Notes under the pieces: model-generated
What the model saw: only the letters and a program-made list of their open reading frames with translations
What the model was told of the DNA's origin: nothing
The model's database searches: none
Position numbers and translations under genes: made by a program
Shown: piece by piece, positions 29,957 through 39,741 of the stretch
Numbering within the stretch: the first letter of the stretch is position 1
How the letters are laid out: every line of letters begins with the position of its first letter
Assembly (NCBI GenBank): GCA_042434945.1
Contig: CP170191.1
Span: forward strand, 3,782,001-3,846,000
Reading direction: 5' to 3'
Length of the DNA stretch: 64,000 bases
Source: Escherichia hormaechei_A
GTDB lineage: Bacteria > Pseudomonadota > Gammaproteobacteria > Enterobacterales > Enterobacteriaceae

Positions 29957-30814
29957 TTAATGCTTTGAATAGGGCGTTTCGGCGCGGTCAAGAAACAGCG
30001 TGGCGGCAAGCAGGTCTGCGGCTCCGCCCGGCGAGGCGTTAAGCGCCAGCATCTGACGGTCTAACCGCGCCAGCGCCTGCTGCCCGGCGAGGGTTGCGCA
30101 TCCTCCGGCGTTCAGCACCGCACGGGCGCCGTTCTGCATGGCGTCCAGCCCCTCCATGCCGGCGCGCGACAGCACGCAGGTGTCGGTGAGCGAGGTCATG
30201 ATCGCCATCAGCGCGTCGAGTCTGGCCTGCGTTTCGCTGCTGCCGTTGAGACGGCTGAGGCGAAGCTGCGGCAGCGCGCGCTGCATGATGTGCGGAAACG
30301 CCTGCTGAGCCTCTTCACGCGCGCCCGGCACATGGTAGCGGTGCGTAACGCGTAACCCCTTGCTGAACACTTTCGGCGCCGCGTCATCCGGCAGCTTCGC
30401 CAGCTGAGCGGCGGTGTTCGCGACGGTTTGCGCCCGGGCATCGCCGCCCAGCATCGCCACCGCGCTCACCAGCAATCCCAGCGCCCAGATCGCGCCACGG
30501 TGCGTGTTCACGCCGTCGGTAGCGGCCATCATCTGCCGTTCACCTTCGCGACCCAGGCGGCCAACGGTTTGCCTGAGGGCAATATCCGCCGGACGCTGCC
30601 AGCTCTGCTGCGCCAGCGCCTGAAACGTGGGGGTCAGGCTGTGAGCGGAGCGCTCCATCAGCGCAAGCGATAAATCGTGGTGCGCGCCGTTCCCCCGGCT
30701 GTCCACCAGACCGGGCTTCGGGCTTAAACGTGCTTCGTCAATCAGACACTGCGTGGCGGTTCGCGCCAGCCATTCGGCACCGCCTTCAACCTGGATCTGG
30801 GGCAGAAGTTTCAT
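29957..30814 (-). CDS. mdcB: Triphosphoribosyl-dephospho-CoA synthase MdcB
   Basis: Makes the prosthetic-group precursor from ATP and dephospho-CoA, as CitG does for citrate lyase. It has 285 residues starting MKLLPQIQVEGGAEW at 30814, overlapping the mdcA stop by one base (TAATG). The family signature LSPKPGLVDSRGNGAHHDLS is present near residues 32-51. An upstream in-frame start inside mdcA is unlikely. Confidence 0.93.
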   Translation of the reverse strand: MKLLPQIQVEGGAEWLARTATQCLIDEARLSPKPGLVDSRGNGAHHDLSLALMERSAHSLTPTFQALAQQSWQRPADIALRQTVGRLGREGERQMMAATDGVNTHRGAIWALGLLVSAVAMLGGDARAQTVANTAAQLAKLPDDAAPKVFSKGLRVTHRYHVPGAREEAQQAFPHIMQRALPQLRLSRLNGSSETQARLDALMAIMTSLTDTCVLSRAGMEGLDAMQNGARAVLNAGGCATLAGQQALARLDRQMLALNASPGGAADLLAATLFLDRAETPYSKH

Positions 30815-32469
30815 TACCAGCTCCGGAATTTCGCAGGTGGGTTGTAAAGACCGCCGGACCATTCCACCAGGTCCGCGACGCTACCGGCCGCCAGCAGCGA
30901 ACGGGTGGCATCGGTGCGGCGAATGCCCATATCTTCCGGATACACAACCTTGCCGCTCTGGCGCAGTTCCGCCACGCGTTTGGCGTCAACGCCCAGACCG
31001 ATATCGGTGATACCCGCCACGGCGGCGACCATGGCGCGACGCTCTTCAAGATCTTTCGCCCGGTAGAGGTAAGCAATCCCCTCTTCCGTCAGCACATGGG
31101 TGACGTCATCGCCGTAAATCATGACCGGCGCCAGCGGCATACCGGAGGCTTTCGCGACCTCAACGGCGTCGAGTTTTTCCACGAAGGTTGGCTTCACGCC
31201 CGCCAGGAAGGTTTCCACCATCTGCACAACCAGCTTTTTACCGCGCTGCATCGGGTCAGGCTCGGTGATCATGTTCAGCCAGGCCGGTGTGGCGTGGCGA
31301 CGACCGTGCGGATCGTGGCCCATGTTTGGCGCGCCGCCGAAGCCGGAAAGACGGCCGCGAGTCACGGTTGAGGAGTTAGCGTAACCGTCGACCTGTAGCG
31401 TGGAGCCGATAAACATATCGACCGCGTACTGACCTGCCAGCTGACAGAAGGCGCGGTTAGAGCGCATGGAGCCGTCGGCACCGGTAAAGAACACGTCAGG
31501 ACGGGCGCGGATGTACTCTTCCATTCCCAGCTCGCCGCCGAAGCAGTGGACGCTCTCCACCCAGCCGCTTTCGATGGCCGGGATCAGCGTTGGATGCGGG
31601 TTCAGGGTCCAGTGTTTACAGATTTTGCCTTTGAGTCCGAGCTGTTCGCCGTAGGTTGGCAGCAGCAGCTCGATCGCTGCGGTGTTAAAGCCAATCCCGT
31701 GGTTCAGGGACTGCACCTGGTGTTCAGCGTAGATGCCTTTAATCGCCATCATCGCCATCAGGATATGTTCCTGTTTGATCAGGCGCGGGTCGCGGGTGAA
31801 GAGCGGTTCGATAAAGAACGGCTTATCGGCAACCACCACAAAATCAATCCACGAGCCCGGAATATCCACACGCGGCAGGTCGCACTCGTCGTCCACCAGC
31901 TCGTTCACCTGCGCGATGACGATGCCGTCGTGGAACGCGGCGGCTTCCACCAGCGCCGGAGTATCTTCGGTACTCGCCCCGGTATAGAGGTTGCCTTTGC
32001 GGTCCGCTTTAAAACCGGCAATCAGCGCCACGTTTGGCGAAAGGTCGACGTATAAACGTGAGTAGAGTTCGATGTAGGTGTGAATCGCCCCGATTTCGAG
32101 CTGACCATCCTCCAGCAGTTGGGAGATTCGCAGGCTTTGCGTACCGGAGAAGGAGAAGTCCAGCTTGCGGGCGATGCCTTTCTCAAAGATGTCCAGATGT
32201 TCGCTGCGGCCCACGCTCGGCATGATCATATGCAGATCGTGCACGATTTGCGGGTTCACTTCCGCCAGTGAACGGGAAAGGAAATCCGCCTGCTTCTGGT
32301 TGTTGCCTTCCAGAACGACTTTGTCGCCTGGTGCGATCAGTTTTTCCAGCATGGCGACAAGATCGCCGGTTGGCAGTACCTTGCCCTGCACCGGTACGGA
32401 CGCCAGACGACGCGCTTTCTCACTGCGTCGGGTGTTCCATTGCCGTGTGGGTGTTTGCCCAGATAACAT
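30814..32469 (-). CDS. mdcA: Malonate decarboxylase alpha subunit MdcA
   Basis: Acetyl-S-ACP:malonate ACP transferase of 551 residues with a CoA-transferase-like fold; it regenerates malonyl-S-ACP and releases acetate. Segments such as GTGASTED-like LYTGASTEDTPALVEAA and FGGAPNMGHDPHGRRH are typical of the family. First gene of the operon, with AGGAGG 6 bases before the ATG. With MdcC, MdcD and MdcE it converts malonate to acetate and CO2. Confidence 0.96.
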   Translation of the reverse strand: MLSGQTPTRQWNTRRSEKARRLASVPVQGKVLPTGDLVAMLEKLIAPGDKVVLEGNNQKQADFLSRSLAEVNPQIVHDLHMIMPSVGRSEHLDIFEKGIARKLDFSFSGTQSLRISQLLEDGQLEIGAIHTYIELYSRLYVDLSPNVALIAGFKADRKGNLYTGASTEDTPALVEAAAFHDGIVIAQVNELVDDECDLPRVDIPGSWIDFVVVADKPFFIEPLFTRDPRLIKQEHILMAMMAIKGIYAEHQVQSLNHGIGFNTAAIELLLPTYGEQLGLKGKICKHWTLNPHPTLIPAIESGWVESVHCFGGELGMEEYIRARPDVFFTGADGSMRSNRAFCQLAGQYAVDMFIGSTLQVDGYANSSTVTRGRLSGFGGAPNMGHDPHGRRHATPAWLNMITEPDPMQRGKKLVVQMVETFLAGVKPTFVEKLDAVEVAKASGMPLAPVMIYGDDVTHVLTEEGIAYLYRAKDLEERRAMVAAVAGITDIGLGVDAKRVAELRQSGKVVYPEDMGIRRTDATRSLLAAGSVADLVEWSGGLYNPPAKFRSW

Positions 32470-32697
32470 TATTAACCTCCTGATTCAGCACATCATTCTG
32501 ATTTGCTTAACGTTGAGTAAAGTGTGCGCTCTGGTGAGAAAGGCATCAATTAAGCGTAGAGCCAAATCATTAGCCTGAGAGTAATAATCAAGGTAAATAT
32601 TTGTGATCGGGATCAGTTCATGTTTCGGAAAAACGGGCTAAACGGGGTACAATTCGGAAGGTATAGTTAATTTCTGACAAGAATCAGCATCGCCCTT
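32470..32697. promoter_or_regulatory. mdcA-yheT divergent control region
   Basis: AT-rich intergenic region of 228 bases between the divergent mdcA and yheT starts. It must hold the mdc promoter and presumably the MdcR operator, but I could not assign boxes with confidence. The strong ribosome-binding site for mdcA is at 32473-32484. Confidence 0.5.
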
Positions 32698-33720
32698 ATG
32701 ACCCAAATCATTCCCTCAGACTTCGACATTGCAGCCGAAGAGAGCGCAGAGTTCGTGCCCATGCGCGGTGTGGCTAACCCTCACCTGCAAACCATGCTGC
32801 CGCGCCTGATCCGCCGCAAGGTACAGTTCACCCCGCACTGGCAACGGCTGGATTTGCCGGATGGCGATTTTTTGGATCTCGCCTGGAGCGAAGATCCGGA
32901 TCGGGCCAGACATAAACCCCGTCTGGTGGTGTTTCACGGTCTGGAAGGCAGCCTGCACAGCCCTTACGCACACGGTCTCATTGAGGCGGCGAAAGCCCGC
33001 GGCTGGCTTGGGGTAGTGATGCATTTTCGCGGATGCAGCGGCGAGCCTAATCGTCAGAAACGTATTTATCACTCGGGTGAAACCGAGGACGGTACCTGGT
33101 TCCTGCGCTGGCTAAGAGACAATTTCGGCGAGGCGCCAACGGCAGCGGTGGGGTATTCCCTGGGCGGCAATATGCTGGCCTGCCTGCTGGCGAAGGAGAG
33201 CGACGCCGTACCGCTGGATGCGGCGGTGATCGTCTCTGCGCCCTTTATGCTGGAGCAGTGCAGCTATCATATGGAAAAGGGGTTTTCGCGAGTGTACCAG
33301 CGCTACCTGCTCAACCTGCTGAAAGCCAACGCCGCGCGCAAGCTGAAGGCCTATCCGGATACGCTGCCTGTGACGCTGCAACAGCTCAAACGCGTGAAGC
33401 GCCTGCGCGAGTTTGATGATTTGATCACCTCGAAAATTCACGGCTTTGCCGATGCGATTGACTATTACCGTCAGTGCAGCGCCATGCCTTTACTGAACCA
33501 AATCACGAAACCTACGCTGATTATCCACGCCAAAGATGATCCGTTTATGGATCATCACTCGATTCCGGCGCCCGATCATCTGCCGGCCAACGTGGAGTAT
33601 CAGCTCACCCAATTCGGCGGCCACGTCGGGTTTATCGGCGGCACGCTGCGTCGCCCGAAAATGTGGCTTGAGACGCGTATTCCTGACTGGCTAACCCCTT
33701 ATCTGGACGGTGCAACATGA
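32698..33720 (+). CDS. yheT: Alpha/beta hydrolase YheT
   Basis: Putative hydrolase of 340 residues in the AB-hydrolase YheT/ABHD family. The nucleophile elbow is GYSLGG with Ser154; the oxyanion strand is VVFHGLEGSLHSPYAHG; the late His is in GGHVGFIGG. Substrate unknown. It overlaps yheU by four bases (ATGA). It is clearly diverged from K-12 YheT and belongs to the same non-E.-coli-like block as mdc. Confidence 0.94.
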   Translation: MTQIIPSDFDIAAEESAEFVPMRGVANPHLQTMLPRLIRRKVQFTPHWQRLDLPDGDFLDLAWSEDPDRARHKPRLVVFHGLEGSLHSPYAHGLIEAAKARGWLGVVMHFRGCSGEPNRQKRIYHSGETEDGTWFLRWLRDNFGEAPTAAVGYSLGGNMLACLLAKESDAVPLDAAVIVSAPFMLEQCSYHMEKGFSRVYQRYLLNLLKANAARKLKAYPDTLPVTLQQLKRVKRLREFDDLITSKIHGFADAIDYYRQCSAMPLLNQITKPTLIIHAKDDPFMDHHSIPAPDHLPANVEYQLTQFGGHVGFIGGTLRRPKMWLETRIPDWLTPYLDGAT

Positions 33721-33935
33721 TTATTCCCTGGCAGGATCTGGCTCCCGAAACGCTCGATAATCTGATTGAAAGCTTTGTATTACGCGAAGGCACCGATTAT
33801 GGTGAACAGGAACGCTCGCTTGAGCAAAAGGTCAACGATGTAAAGCGCCAGCTGAAAAGCGGCGACGTGGTGCTGGTGTGGTCAGAACTGCATGAGACGG
33901 TCAATATCATGCCCCGCAACGCGTTTCACGGCTGA
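33717..33935 (+). CDS. yheU: YheU, conserved small protein
   Basis: Protein of 72 residues (MIIPWQDLAPETLDNLIESF) of the UPF0270 family, no known function. It is translationally coupled to yheT and followed 30 bases later by prkB. It is diverged from K-12 (ending IMPRNAFHG); the switch back to E. coli-like sequence is just downstream. Confidence 0.94.
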   Translation: MIIPWQDLAPETLDNLIESFVLREGTDYGEQERSLEQKVNDVKRQLKSGDVVLVWSELHETVNIMPRNAFHG

Positions 33936-33965
33936 TCTTCCACCCTTTTAAGTCATGGAGTTACT

Positions 33966-34835
33966 ATGTCTGCCAAACATCCGGTCATTGCGGTAACAGG
34001 ATCCAGCGGCGCGGGGACCACCACCACCAGCCTCGCGTTTCGTAAAATATTCGCGCAGTTAAATCTGCATGCAGCTGAGGTGGAAGGCGACAGTTTTCAC
34101 CGTTACACCCGCCCGGAAATGGACATGGCGATCCGCAAAGCGCGCGACGCCGGGCGGCATATCAGCTACTTCGGCCCCGAGGCTAACGACTTCGGCCTGC
34201 TGGAACAAACCTTCATTGAATACGGTCAGAGCGGCAAAGGGAAATCTCGCAAATATCTGCATACCTACGACGAAGCCGTACCGTGGAATCAGGTACCGGG
34301 GACATTCACCCCCTGGCAACCTTTACCGGAACCCACTGATGTACTGTTTTATGAAGGTTTACACGGCGGCGTAGTCACGCCACAGCATAACGTTGCGCAG
34401 CATGTGGACTTACTGGTCGGCGTGGTGCCTATCGTTAACCTTGAGTGGATTCAAAAACTGATCCGCGACACCAGCGAGCGCGGGCACTCACGAGAAGCAG
34501 TGATGGACTCAGTAGTGCGTTCAATGGAAGACTATATCAACTACATCACACCGCAGTTTTCCCGCACCCATCTTAACTTCCAGCGCGTTCCCACCGTCGA
34601 CACTTCAAACCCGTTCGCGGCAAAAGGTATCCCGTCGCTCGATGAAAGCTTTGTGGTGATCCATTTTCGTAATCTGGAAGGGATCGATTTCCCCTGGCTG
34701 CTGGCGATGTTGCAAGGCTCATTCATTTCCCACATCAATACGTTAGTGGTACCGGGCGGCAAAATGGGTCTGGCAATGGAATTAATTATGCTGCCGCTGG
34801 TGCAACGATTGATGGAAGGAAAGAAAATCGAGTAA
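33966..34835 (+). CDS. prkB: Phosphoribulokinase-like protein PrkB
   Basis: Probable kinase of 289 residues related to phosphoribulokinase/uridine kinase. The P-loop is GSSGAGTTTTS (from residue 12), and a GEGDSFHRY-like acidic segment (VEGDSFHRYTRPEMD) follows. There is no Calvin cycle in enterics, so the natural substrate is unknown. GGAG lies 6 bases upstream. It matches K-12 PrkB as I recall it. Confidence 0.93.
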   Translation: MSAKHPVIAVTGSSGAGTTTTSLAFRKIFAQLNLHAAEVEGDSFHRYTRPEMDMAIRKARDAGRHISYFGPEANDFGLLEQTFIEYGQSGKGKSRKYLHTYDEAVPWNQVPGTFTPWQPLPEPTDVLFYEGLHGGVVTPQHNVAQHVDLLVGVVPIVNLEWIQKLIRDTSERGHSREAVMDSVVRSMEDYINYITPQFSRTHLNFQRVPTVDTSNPFAAKGIPSLDESFVVIHFRNLEGIDFPWLLAMLQGSFISHINTLVVPGGKMGLAMELIMLPLVQRLMEGKKIE

Positions 34836-34847
34836 CTCTGCTATTAC

Positions 34848-34869
34848 GCCGGATAAAATACTATCCGGC
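34848..34869. repeat. Small REP-like palindrome
   Basis: The inverted repeat GCCGGATA/TATCCGGC lies between the convergent prkB and yhfA stops. It is a typical single REP unit and may also serve as a terminator. Confidence 0.7.
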
Positions 34870-34889
34870 TTCACAACGGGATAGTTAAG

Positions 34890-35294
34890 TCACGCGGCAA
34901 CCACTTCATACGAGTGAGTAATATTCACCGCTTTTTCCAGCATCAACGCCACTGAACAATATTTCTCGGCAGAGAGATCAACCGCACGCGCAACCGCTGC
35001 GTCTTTCAGGTCGCGACCGGTGACGATAAAATGCAGATTAATGTGCGTAAACAGGCGTGGTGCCTCTTCGCGGCGTTCAGAGGTCAATTTTACTTCACAA
35101 TCGACCACATCCTGACGCCCTTTTTGCAGGATCGAAACCACATCGATGGCACTGCAACCACCCGCCGCCATCAACACCATTTCCATCGGACTTGGTGCTT
35201 TATCGCCTGAGTTGCCGTCCATTAAAATCTGATGACCAGAGGCGGATTCGCCCAGAAAAGTTAACCCTTCGACCCACTTCACTCGCGCTTGCAT
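34890..35294 (-). CDS. yhfA: YhfA, OsmC-family protein
   Basis: Protein of 134 residues with an OsmC/Ohr-type fold. The two cysteines typical of the family are in MAAGGCSAIDVV (Cys47) and AEKYCSVALML. It may be a hydroperoxide reductase, but this is not shown. Divergent from crp, with which it shares a 301-base control region. Sequence as in K-12. Confidence 0.95.
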   Translation of the reverse strand: MQARVKWVEGLTFLGESASGHQILMDGNSGDKAPSPMEMVLMAAGGCSAIDVVSILQKGRQDVVDCEVKLTSERREEAPRLFTHINLHFIVTGRDLKDAAVARAVDLSAEKYCSVALMLEKAVNITHSYEVVAA

Positions 35295-35595
35295 TTTTGC
35301 TACTCCACTGCGTCAATTTTCCTGACAGAGTACGCGTACTAACCAAATCGCGCAACGGAAGGCGACCTGGGTCATGCTGAAGCGAGACACCAGGAGACAC
35401 AAAGCGAAAGCTATGCTAAAACAGTCAGGATGCTACAGTAATACATTGATGTACTGCATGTATGCAAAGGACGTCACATTACCGTGCAGTACAGTTGATA
35501 GCCCCTTCCCAGGTAGCGGGAAGCATATTTCGGCAATCCAGAGACAGCGGCGTTATCTGGCTCTGGAGAAAGCTTATAACAGAGGATAACCGCGC
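35295..35595. promoter_or_regulatory. yhfA-crp divergent region with CRP operator
   Basis: Non-coding region of 301 bases. The sequence at 35463-35478 (TGCAAAGGACGTCACA) is a CRP site with one good half (TCACA) and one weak half; it corresponds to the downstream autoregulatory site of E. coli crp. The crp mRNA leader thus is long (well over 100 bases). A divergent promoter used in crp repression is known in this interval in E. coli; I did not map it here. Confidence 0.75.
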
Positions 35596-36228
35596 ATGGT
35601 GCTTGGCAAACCGCAAACAGACCCGACTCTCGAATGGTTCTTGTCTCATTGCCACATTCATAAGTACCCATCCAAGAGCACGCTTATTCACCAGGGTGAA
35701 AAAGCGGAAACGCTGTACTACATCGTTAAAGGCTCTGTGGCAGTGCTGATCAAAGACGAAGAGGGTAAAGAAATGATCCTCTCCTATCTGAATCAGGGTG
35801 ATTTTATTGGCGAACTGGGCCTGTTTGAAGAGGGCCAGGAACGTAGCGCATGGGTACGTGCGAAAACCGCCTGTGAAGTGGCTGAAATTTCGTACAAAAA
35901 ATTTCGCCAATTGATTCAGGTAAACCCGGACATTCTGATGCGTTTGTCTGCACAGATGGCGCGTCGTCTGCAAGTCACTTCAGAGAAAGTGGGCAACCTG
36001 GCGTTCCTCGACGTGACGGGCCGCATTGCACAGACTCTGCTGAATCTGGCAAAACAACCAGACGCTATGACTCACCCGGACGGTATGCAAATCAAAATTA
36101 CCCGTCAGGAAATTGGTCAGATTGTCGGCTGTTCTCGTGAAACCGTGGGACGCATTCTGAAGATGCTGGAAGATCAGAACCTGATCTCCGCACACGGTAA
36201 AACCATCGTCGTTTACGGCACTCGTTAA
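35596..36228 (+). CDS. crp: cAMP receptor protein (CRP)
   Basis: Global regulator of carbon use, 210 residues. The cAMP-binding domain contains [18 protein letters not shown] (Glu72, Arg82, Ser83 region); the hinge is followed by the recognition [23 protein letters not shown] with Arg180, Glu181 and Arg185. It ends KTIVVYGTR. It appears identical to E. coli CRP. At least one target site is visible in this window, before ppiA. Confidence 0.99.
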
Positions 36229-36278
36229 TCCCGTCGGAGTGGCGCGTTACCTGGTAGCGCGCCATTTTGTTTCCCCCG

Positions 36279-38369
36279 ATGTGGCGCAGACTGATTTATC
36301 ACCCCGATATCAACTATGCACTTCGACAAACGCTGGTGCTATGTTTGCCCGTGGCCGTTGGGTTAATGCTTGGCGAATTACGATTCGGTCTGCTCTTCTC
36401 CCTCGTTCCTGCCTGTTGCAATATTGCGGGCCTTGATACGCCTCATAAACGTTTTTTCAAACGCTTAATCATTGGTGCGTCGCTGTTTGCCACCTGTAGC
36501 TTGCTGACACAGCTACTACTGGCAAAAGATGTTCCCCTGCCCTTTTTGCTGACCGGATTAACGCTGGTACTTGGCGTCACTGCTGAGCTGGGGCCATTGC
36601 ACGCAAAATTGCTTCCTGCATCGCTGCTCGCCGCCATTTTTACCCTCAGTTTGGCGGGATACATGCCGGTCTGGGAACCGTTGCTCATCTATGCGTTGGG
36701 CACTCTCTGGTACGGATTGTTTAACTGGTTTTGGTTCTGGATCTGGCGCGAACAACCGCTGCGCGAGTCACTAAGTCTGCTGTACCGTGAACTGGCAGAT
36801 TATTGTGAAGCCAAATACAGCCTGCTTACCCAGCACACCGACCCTGAAAAAGCGCTGCCGCCGCTGCTGGTGCGCCAGCAAAAAGCGGTCGATCTAATTA
36901 CCCAGTGCTATCAGCAAATGCATATGCTTTCCGCGCAAAATAATACTGACTACAAGCGGATGCTGCGTATTTTCCAGGAGGCGCTGGATTTACAGGAACA
37001 TATTTCGGTCAGTTTGCATCAGCCGGAAGAGGTGCAAAAGCTGGTCGAGCGTAGCCATGCGGAAGAAGTTATCCGCTGGAATGCGCAAACCGTCGCCGCT
37101 CGCCTGCGCGTGCTGGCTGATGACATTCTTTACCATCGCCTGCCAACGCGTTTTACGATGGAAAAGCAAATTGGCGCACTGGAAAAAATCGCCCGCCAGC
37201 ATCCGGATAATCCGGTTGGGCAATTCTGCTACTGGCATTTCAGCCGCATCGCCCGCGTGCTGCGCACCCAAAAACCGCTCTATGCCCGTGACTTACTGGC
37301 CGATAAACAGCGGCGAATGCCATTACTTCCGGCGCTGAAAAGTTATCTGTCACTAAAGTCTCCGGCGCTACGCAATGCCGGACGACTCAGTGTGATGTTA
37401 AGCGTTGCCAGCCTGATGGGCACCGCGCTGCATCTGCCGAAGTCGTACTGGATCCTGATGACGGTATTGCTGGTGACACAAAATGGCTATGGCGCAACCC
37501 GTCTGAGGATTGTGAATCGCTCCGTGGGAACCGTGGTCGGGTTAATCATTGCGGGCGTGGCGCTGCACTTTAAAATTCCCGAAGGTTACACCCTGACGTT
37601 GATGCTGATTACCACCCTCGCCAGCTACCTGATATTGCGCAAAAACTACGGCTGGGCGACGGTCGGTTTTACTATTACCGCAGTGTATACCCTGCAACTA
37701 TTGTGGTTGAACGGCGAGCAATACATCCTTCCGCGTCTTATCGATACCATTATTGGTTGTTTAATTGCTTTCGGCGGTACTGTCTGGCTGTGGCCGCAGT
37801 GGCAGAGCGGGTTATTGCGTAAAAACGCCCATGATGCTTTAGAAGCCTATCAGGAAGCGATTCGCTTGATTCTTAGCGAGGATCCGCAACCTACGCCACT
37901 GGCCTGGCAGCGAATGCGGGTAAATCAGGCACATAACACTCTGTATAACTCATTGAATCAGGCGATGCAGGAACCGGCGTTTAACAGCCATTATCTGGCA
38001 GATATGAAACTGTGGGTAACGCACAGCCAGTTTATTGTTGAGCATATTAATGCCATGACCACGCTGGCGCGGGAACACCGGGCATTGCCACCTGAACTGG
38101 CACAAGAGTATTTACAGTCTTGTGAAATCGCCATTCAGCGTTGTCAGCAGCGACTGGAGTATGACGAACCGGGTAGTTCTGGCGATGCCAATATCATGGA
38201 TGCGCCGGAGATGCAGCCGCACGAAGGCGCGGCAGGTACGCTGGAGCAGCATTTACAGCGGGTTATTGGTCATCTGAACACCATGCACACCATTTCGTCG
38301 ATGGCATGGCGTCAGCGACCGCATCACGGGATTTGGCTGAGTCGCAAGTTGCGGGATTCGAAGGCGTAA
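36279..38369 (+). CDS. yhfK: YhfK, FUSC-like inner-membrane protein
   Basis: Inner-membrane protein of 696 residues from the ATG at 36279 (a TTG 12 bases earlier is possible). There are two sets of about six hydrophobic helices (about 10-150 and 390-520), each followed by a helical cytosolic part, the arrangement of YccS/FUSC-type (fusaric acid resistance-like) proteins. Probable export or envelope role, substrate unknown. It follows crp by 50 bases. As in K-12. Confidence 0.92.
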   Translation: MWRRLIYHPDINYALRQTLVLCLPVAVGLMLGELRFGLLFSLVPACCNIAGLDTPHKRFFKRLIIGASLFATCSLLTQLLLAKDVPLPFLLTGLTLVLGVTAELGPLHAKLLPASLLAAIFTLSLAGYMPVWEPLLIYALGTLWYGLFNWFWFWIWREQPLRESLSLLYRELADYCEAKYSLLTQHTDPEKALPPLLVRQQKAVDLITQCYQQMHMLSAQNNTDYKRMLRIFQEALDLQEHISVSLHQPEEVQKLVERSHAEEVIRWNAQTVAARLRVLADDILYHRLPTRFTMEKQIGALEKIARQHPDNPVGQFCYWHFSRIARVLRTQKPLYARDLLADKQRRMPLLPALKSYLSLKSPALRNAGRLSVMLSVASLMGTALHLPKSYWILMTVLLVTQNGYGATRLRIVNRSVGTVVGLIIAGVALHFKIPEGYTLTLMLITTLASYLILRKNYGWATVGFTITAVYTLQLLWLNGEQYILPRLIDTIIGCLIAFGGTVWLWPQWQSGLLRKNAHDALEAYQEAIRLILSEDPQPTPLAWQRMRVNQAHNTLYNSLNQAMQEPAFNSHYLADMKLWVTHSQFIVEHINAMTTLAREHRALPPELAQEYLQSCEIAIQRCQQRLEYDEPGSSGDANIMDAPEMQPHEGAAGTLEQHLQRVIGHLNTMHTISSMAWRQRPHHGIWLSRKLRDSKA

Positions 38370-38384
38370 TGCAGGCTAAACCAT

Positions 38385-38410
38385 CGGATAAGGCATTCAC
38401 GCCGCATCCG
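38385..38410. repeat. REP-like palindromic unit
   Basis: CGGATAAGGC...GCCGCATCCG forms an imperfect palindrome, the common 'GGATGCGGCGTGAATGCC' REP type. It lies between the convergent yhfK and argD stops. Confidence 0.75.
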
Positions 38411-38435
38411 ACATCTTTTGCCTGATGCTTCGTAT

Positions 38436-39656
38436 TTACGCCCCAACCACCTTCGCCACCGCGTGGGCGAAACGTTGCATCCCTTCATCGATATCCGCAT
38501 CTTCCACCACCAGCGACGGTGCAAAACGCATCACATCCGGTCCGGCATTCAGCACCATTACGCCAGCCTCTGCGCCCGCATACAGGAAATCACGCGCCCG
38601 ACCTTTGTACTGTGGTTTCAGCTCTGCGCCAATCAACAGCCCCATACCGCGAATATCGCTAAATACATCGTACTGCTGATCGATCTTCTGCAGATGGTCA
38701 ACAAAACGCTGGCGTTTCGCCTGAATGCCTTCCAGCACTTCAGGGGTATTGATGATATCAAACGCCGCCCCCGCTACTGCACAGGCCAGAGGATTACCGC
38801 CGTAGGTGGAACCGTGAGAACCAGGATGAAACGCAGAAGCAATTTCCGCCGTGGTCAGCATGGCGCTAATCGGGAAGCCGCCGCCTAACGCTTTCGCAGA
38901 GGTCAGAATATCCGGCGTAACGCCGTAGTGCATGTAAGCAAACAAATCGCCGGTCCGCCCCATCCCGCACTGCACTTCATCAAACACCAATAATGCCTGA
39001 TGTTGATCGCACAGCTCGCGCAAGCCCTGCAAAAACTCTGGCGTCGCTGCCGTCACACCGCCCTCGCCCTGGATCGGCTCAACCACCACCGCACAGGTGT
39101 GATCATCCATCACCGCTTTCACTGCATGGAGATCGTTAAAGGGAACGTGGATGATGTCTGCCGGTTTCGGCCCAAAGCCGTCGGAATATTTTGGCTGCCC
39201 ACCCACCGAAACGGTAAACAGCGAGCGACCATGAAAAGCGTTATGGAAGGCAATAATTTTGGTTTTGAACGGGCTATGACGCACACAGGCGTAATGGCGT
39301 GCCAGTTTAAAGGCGGTTTCGTTAGCTTCCGTGCCGGAGTTCATAAACACCACGCGTTCGGCAAACGTTGCCTCAATCAGTTTACGCCCAAGACGCAGCG
39401 CCGGTTCATTGGTGAAAACGTTACTGATATGCCACAGAGTTTCGCCCTGGGTTTTTAACGCGTTCACCAGCGCAGGATGGCAATGGCCCAACGCCGTAAC
39501 TGCAATGCCACCCGCGAAATCGACATACTCCTTGCCTTGCTGATCCCAGATTCGGCTGCCCTGACCTTTTACCGGAATAAACTCTGCCGGAGCATAAATC
39601 GGCAGGATCACTTCATCGAAAGTCGCGCGTGTAATTGCTGTTTGTTCAATTGCCAT
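38436..39656 (-). CDS. argD: Acetylornithine/succinyldiaminopimelate aminotransferase
   Basis: PLP-dependent aminotransferase of 406 residues used in arginine and lysine biosynthesis. The Schiff-base lysine is Lys255 in LTSAKALGGGFP; the cofactor phosphate loop is NSGTEANE (107-114), and FDEVQCGMGRTG holds the conserved Asp. It is transcribed after pabA with an 85-base gap. Matches K-12 ArgD as I recall it. Confidence 0.98.
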   Translation of the reverse strand: MAIEQTAITRATFDEVILPIYAPAEFIPVKGQGSRIWDQQGKEYVDFAGGIAVTALGHCHPALVNALKTQGETLWHISNVFTNEPALRLGRKLIEATFAERVVFMNSGTEANETAFKLARHYACVRHSPFKTKIIAFHNAFHGRSLFTVSVGGQPKYSDGFGPKPADIIHVPFNDLHAVKAVMDDHTCAVVVEPIQGEGGVTAATPEFLQGLRELCDQHQALLVFDEVQCGMGRTGDLFAYMHYGVTPDILTSAKALGGGFPISAMLTTAEIASAFHPGSHGSTYGGNPLACAVAGAAFDIINTPEVLEGIQAKRQRFVDHLQKIDQQYDVFSDIRGMGLLIGAELKPQYKGRARDFLYAGAEAGVMVLNAGPDVMRFAPSLVVEDADIDEGMQRFAHAVAKVVGA

Positions 39657-39741
39657 CTCATGATCACCCTGTTACGCATAAACAAATGTGAAATTATAAC
39701 CACAAAATATGCATAAAAAATCACTAAATGGCAATCAGAAA

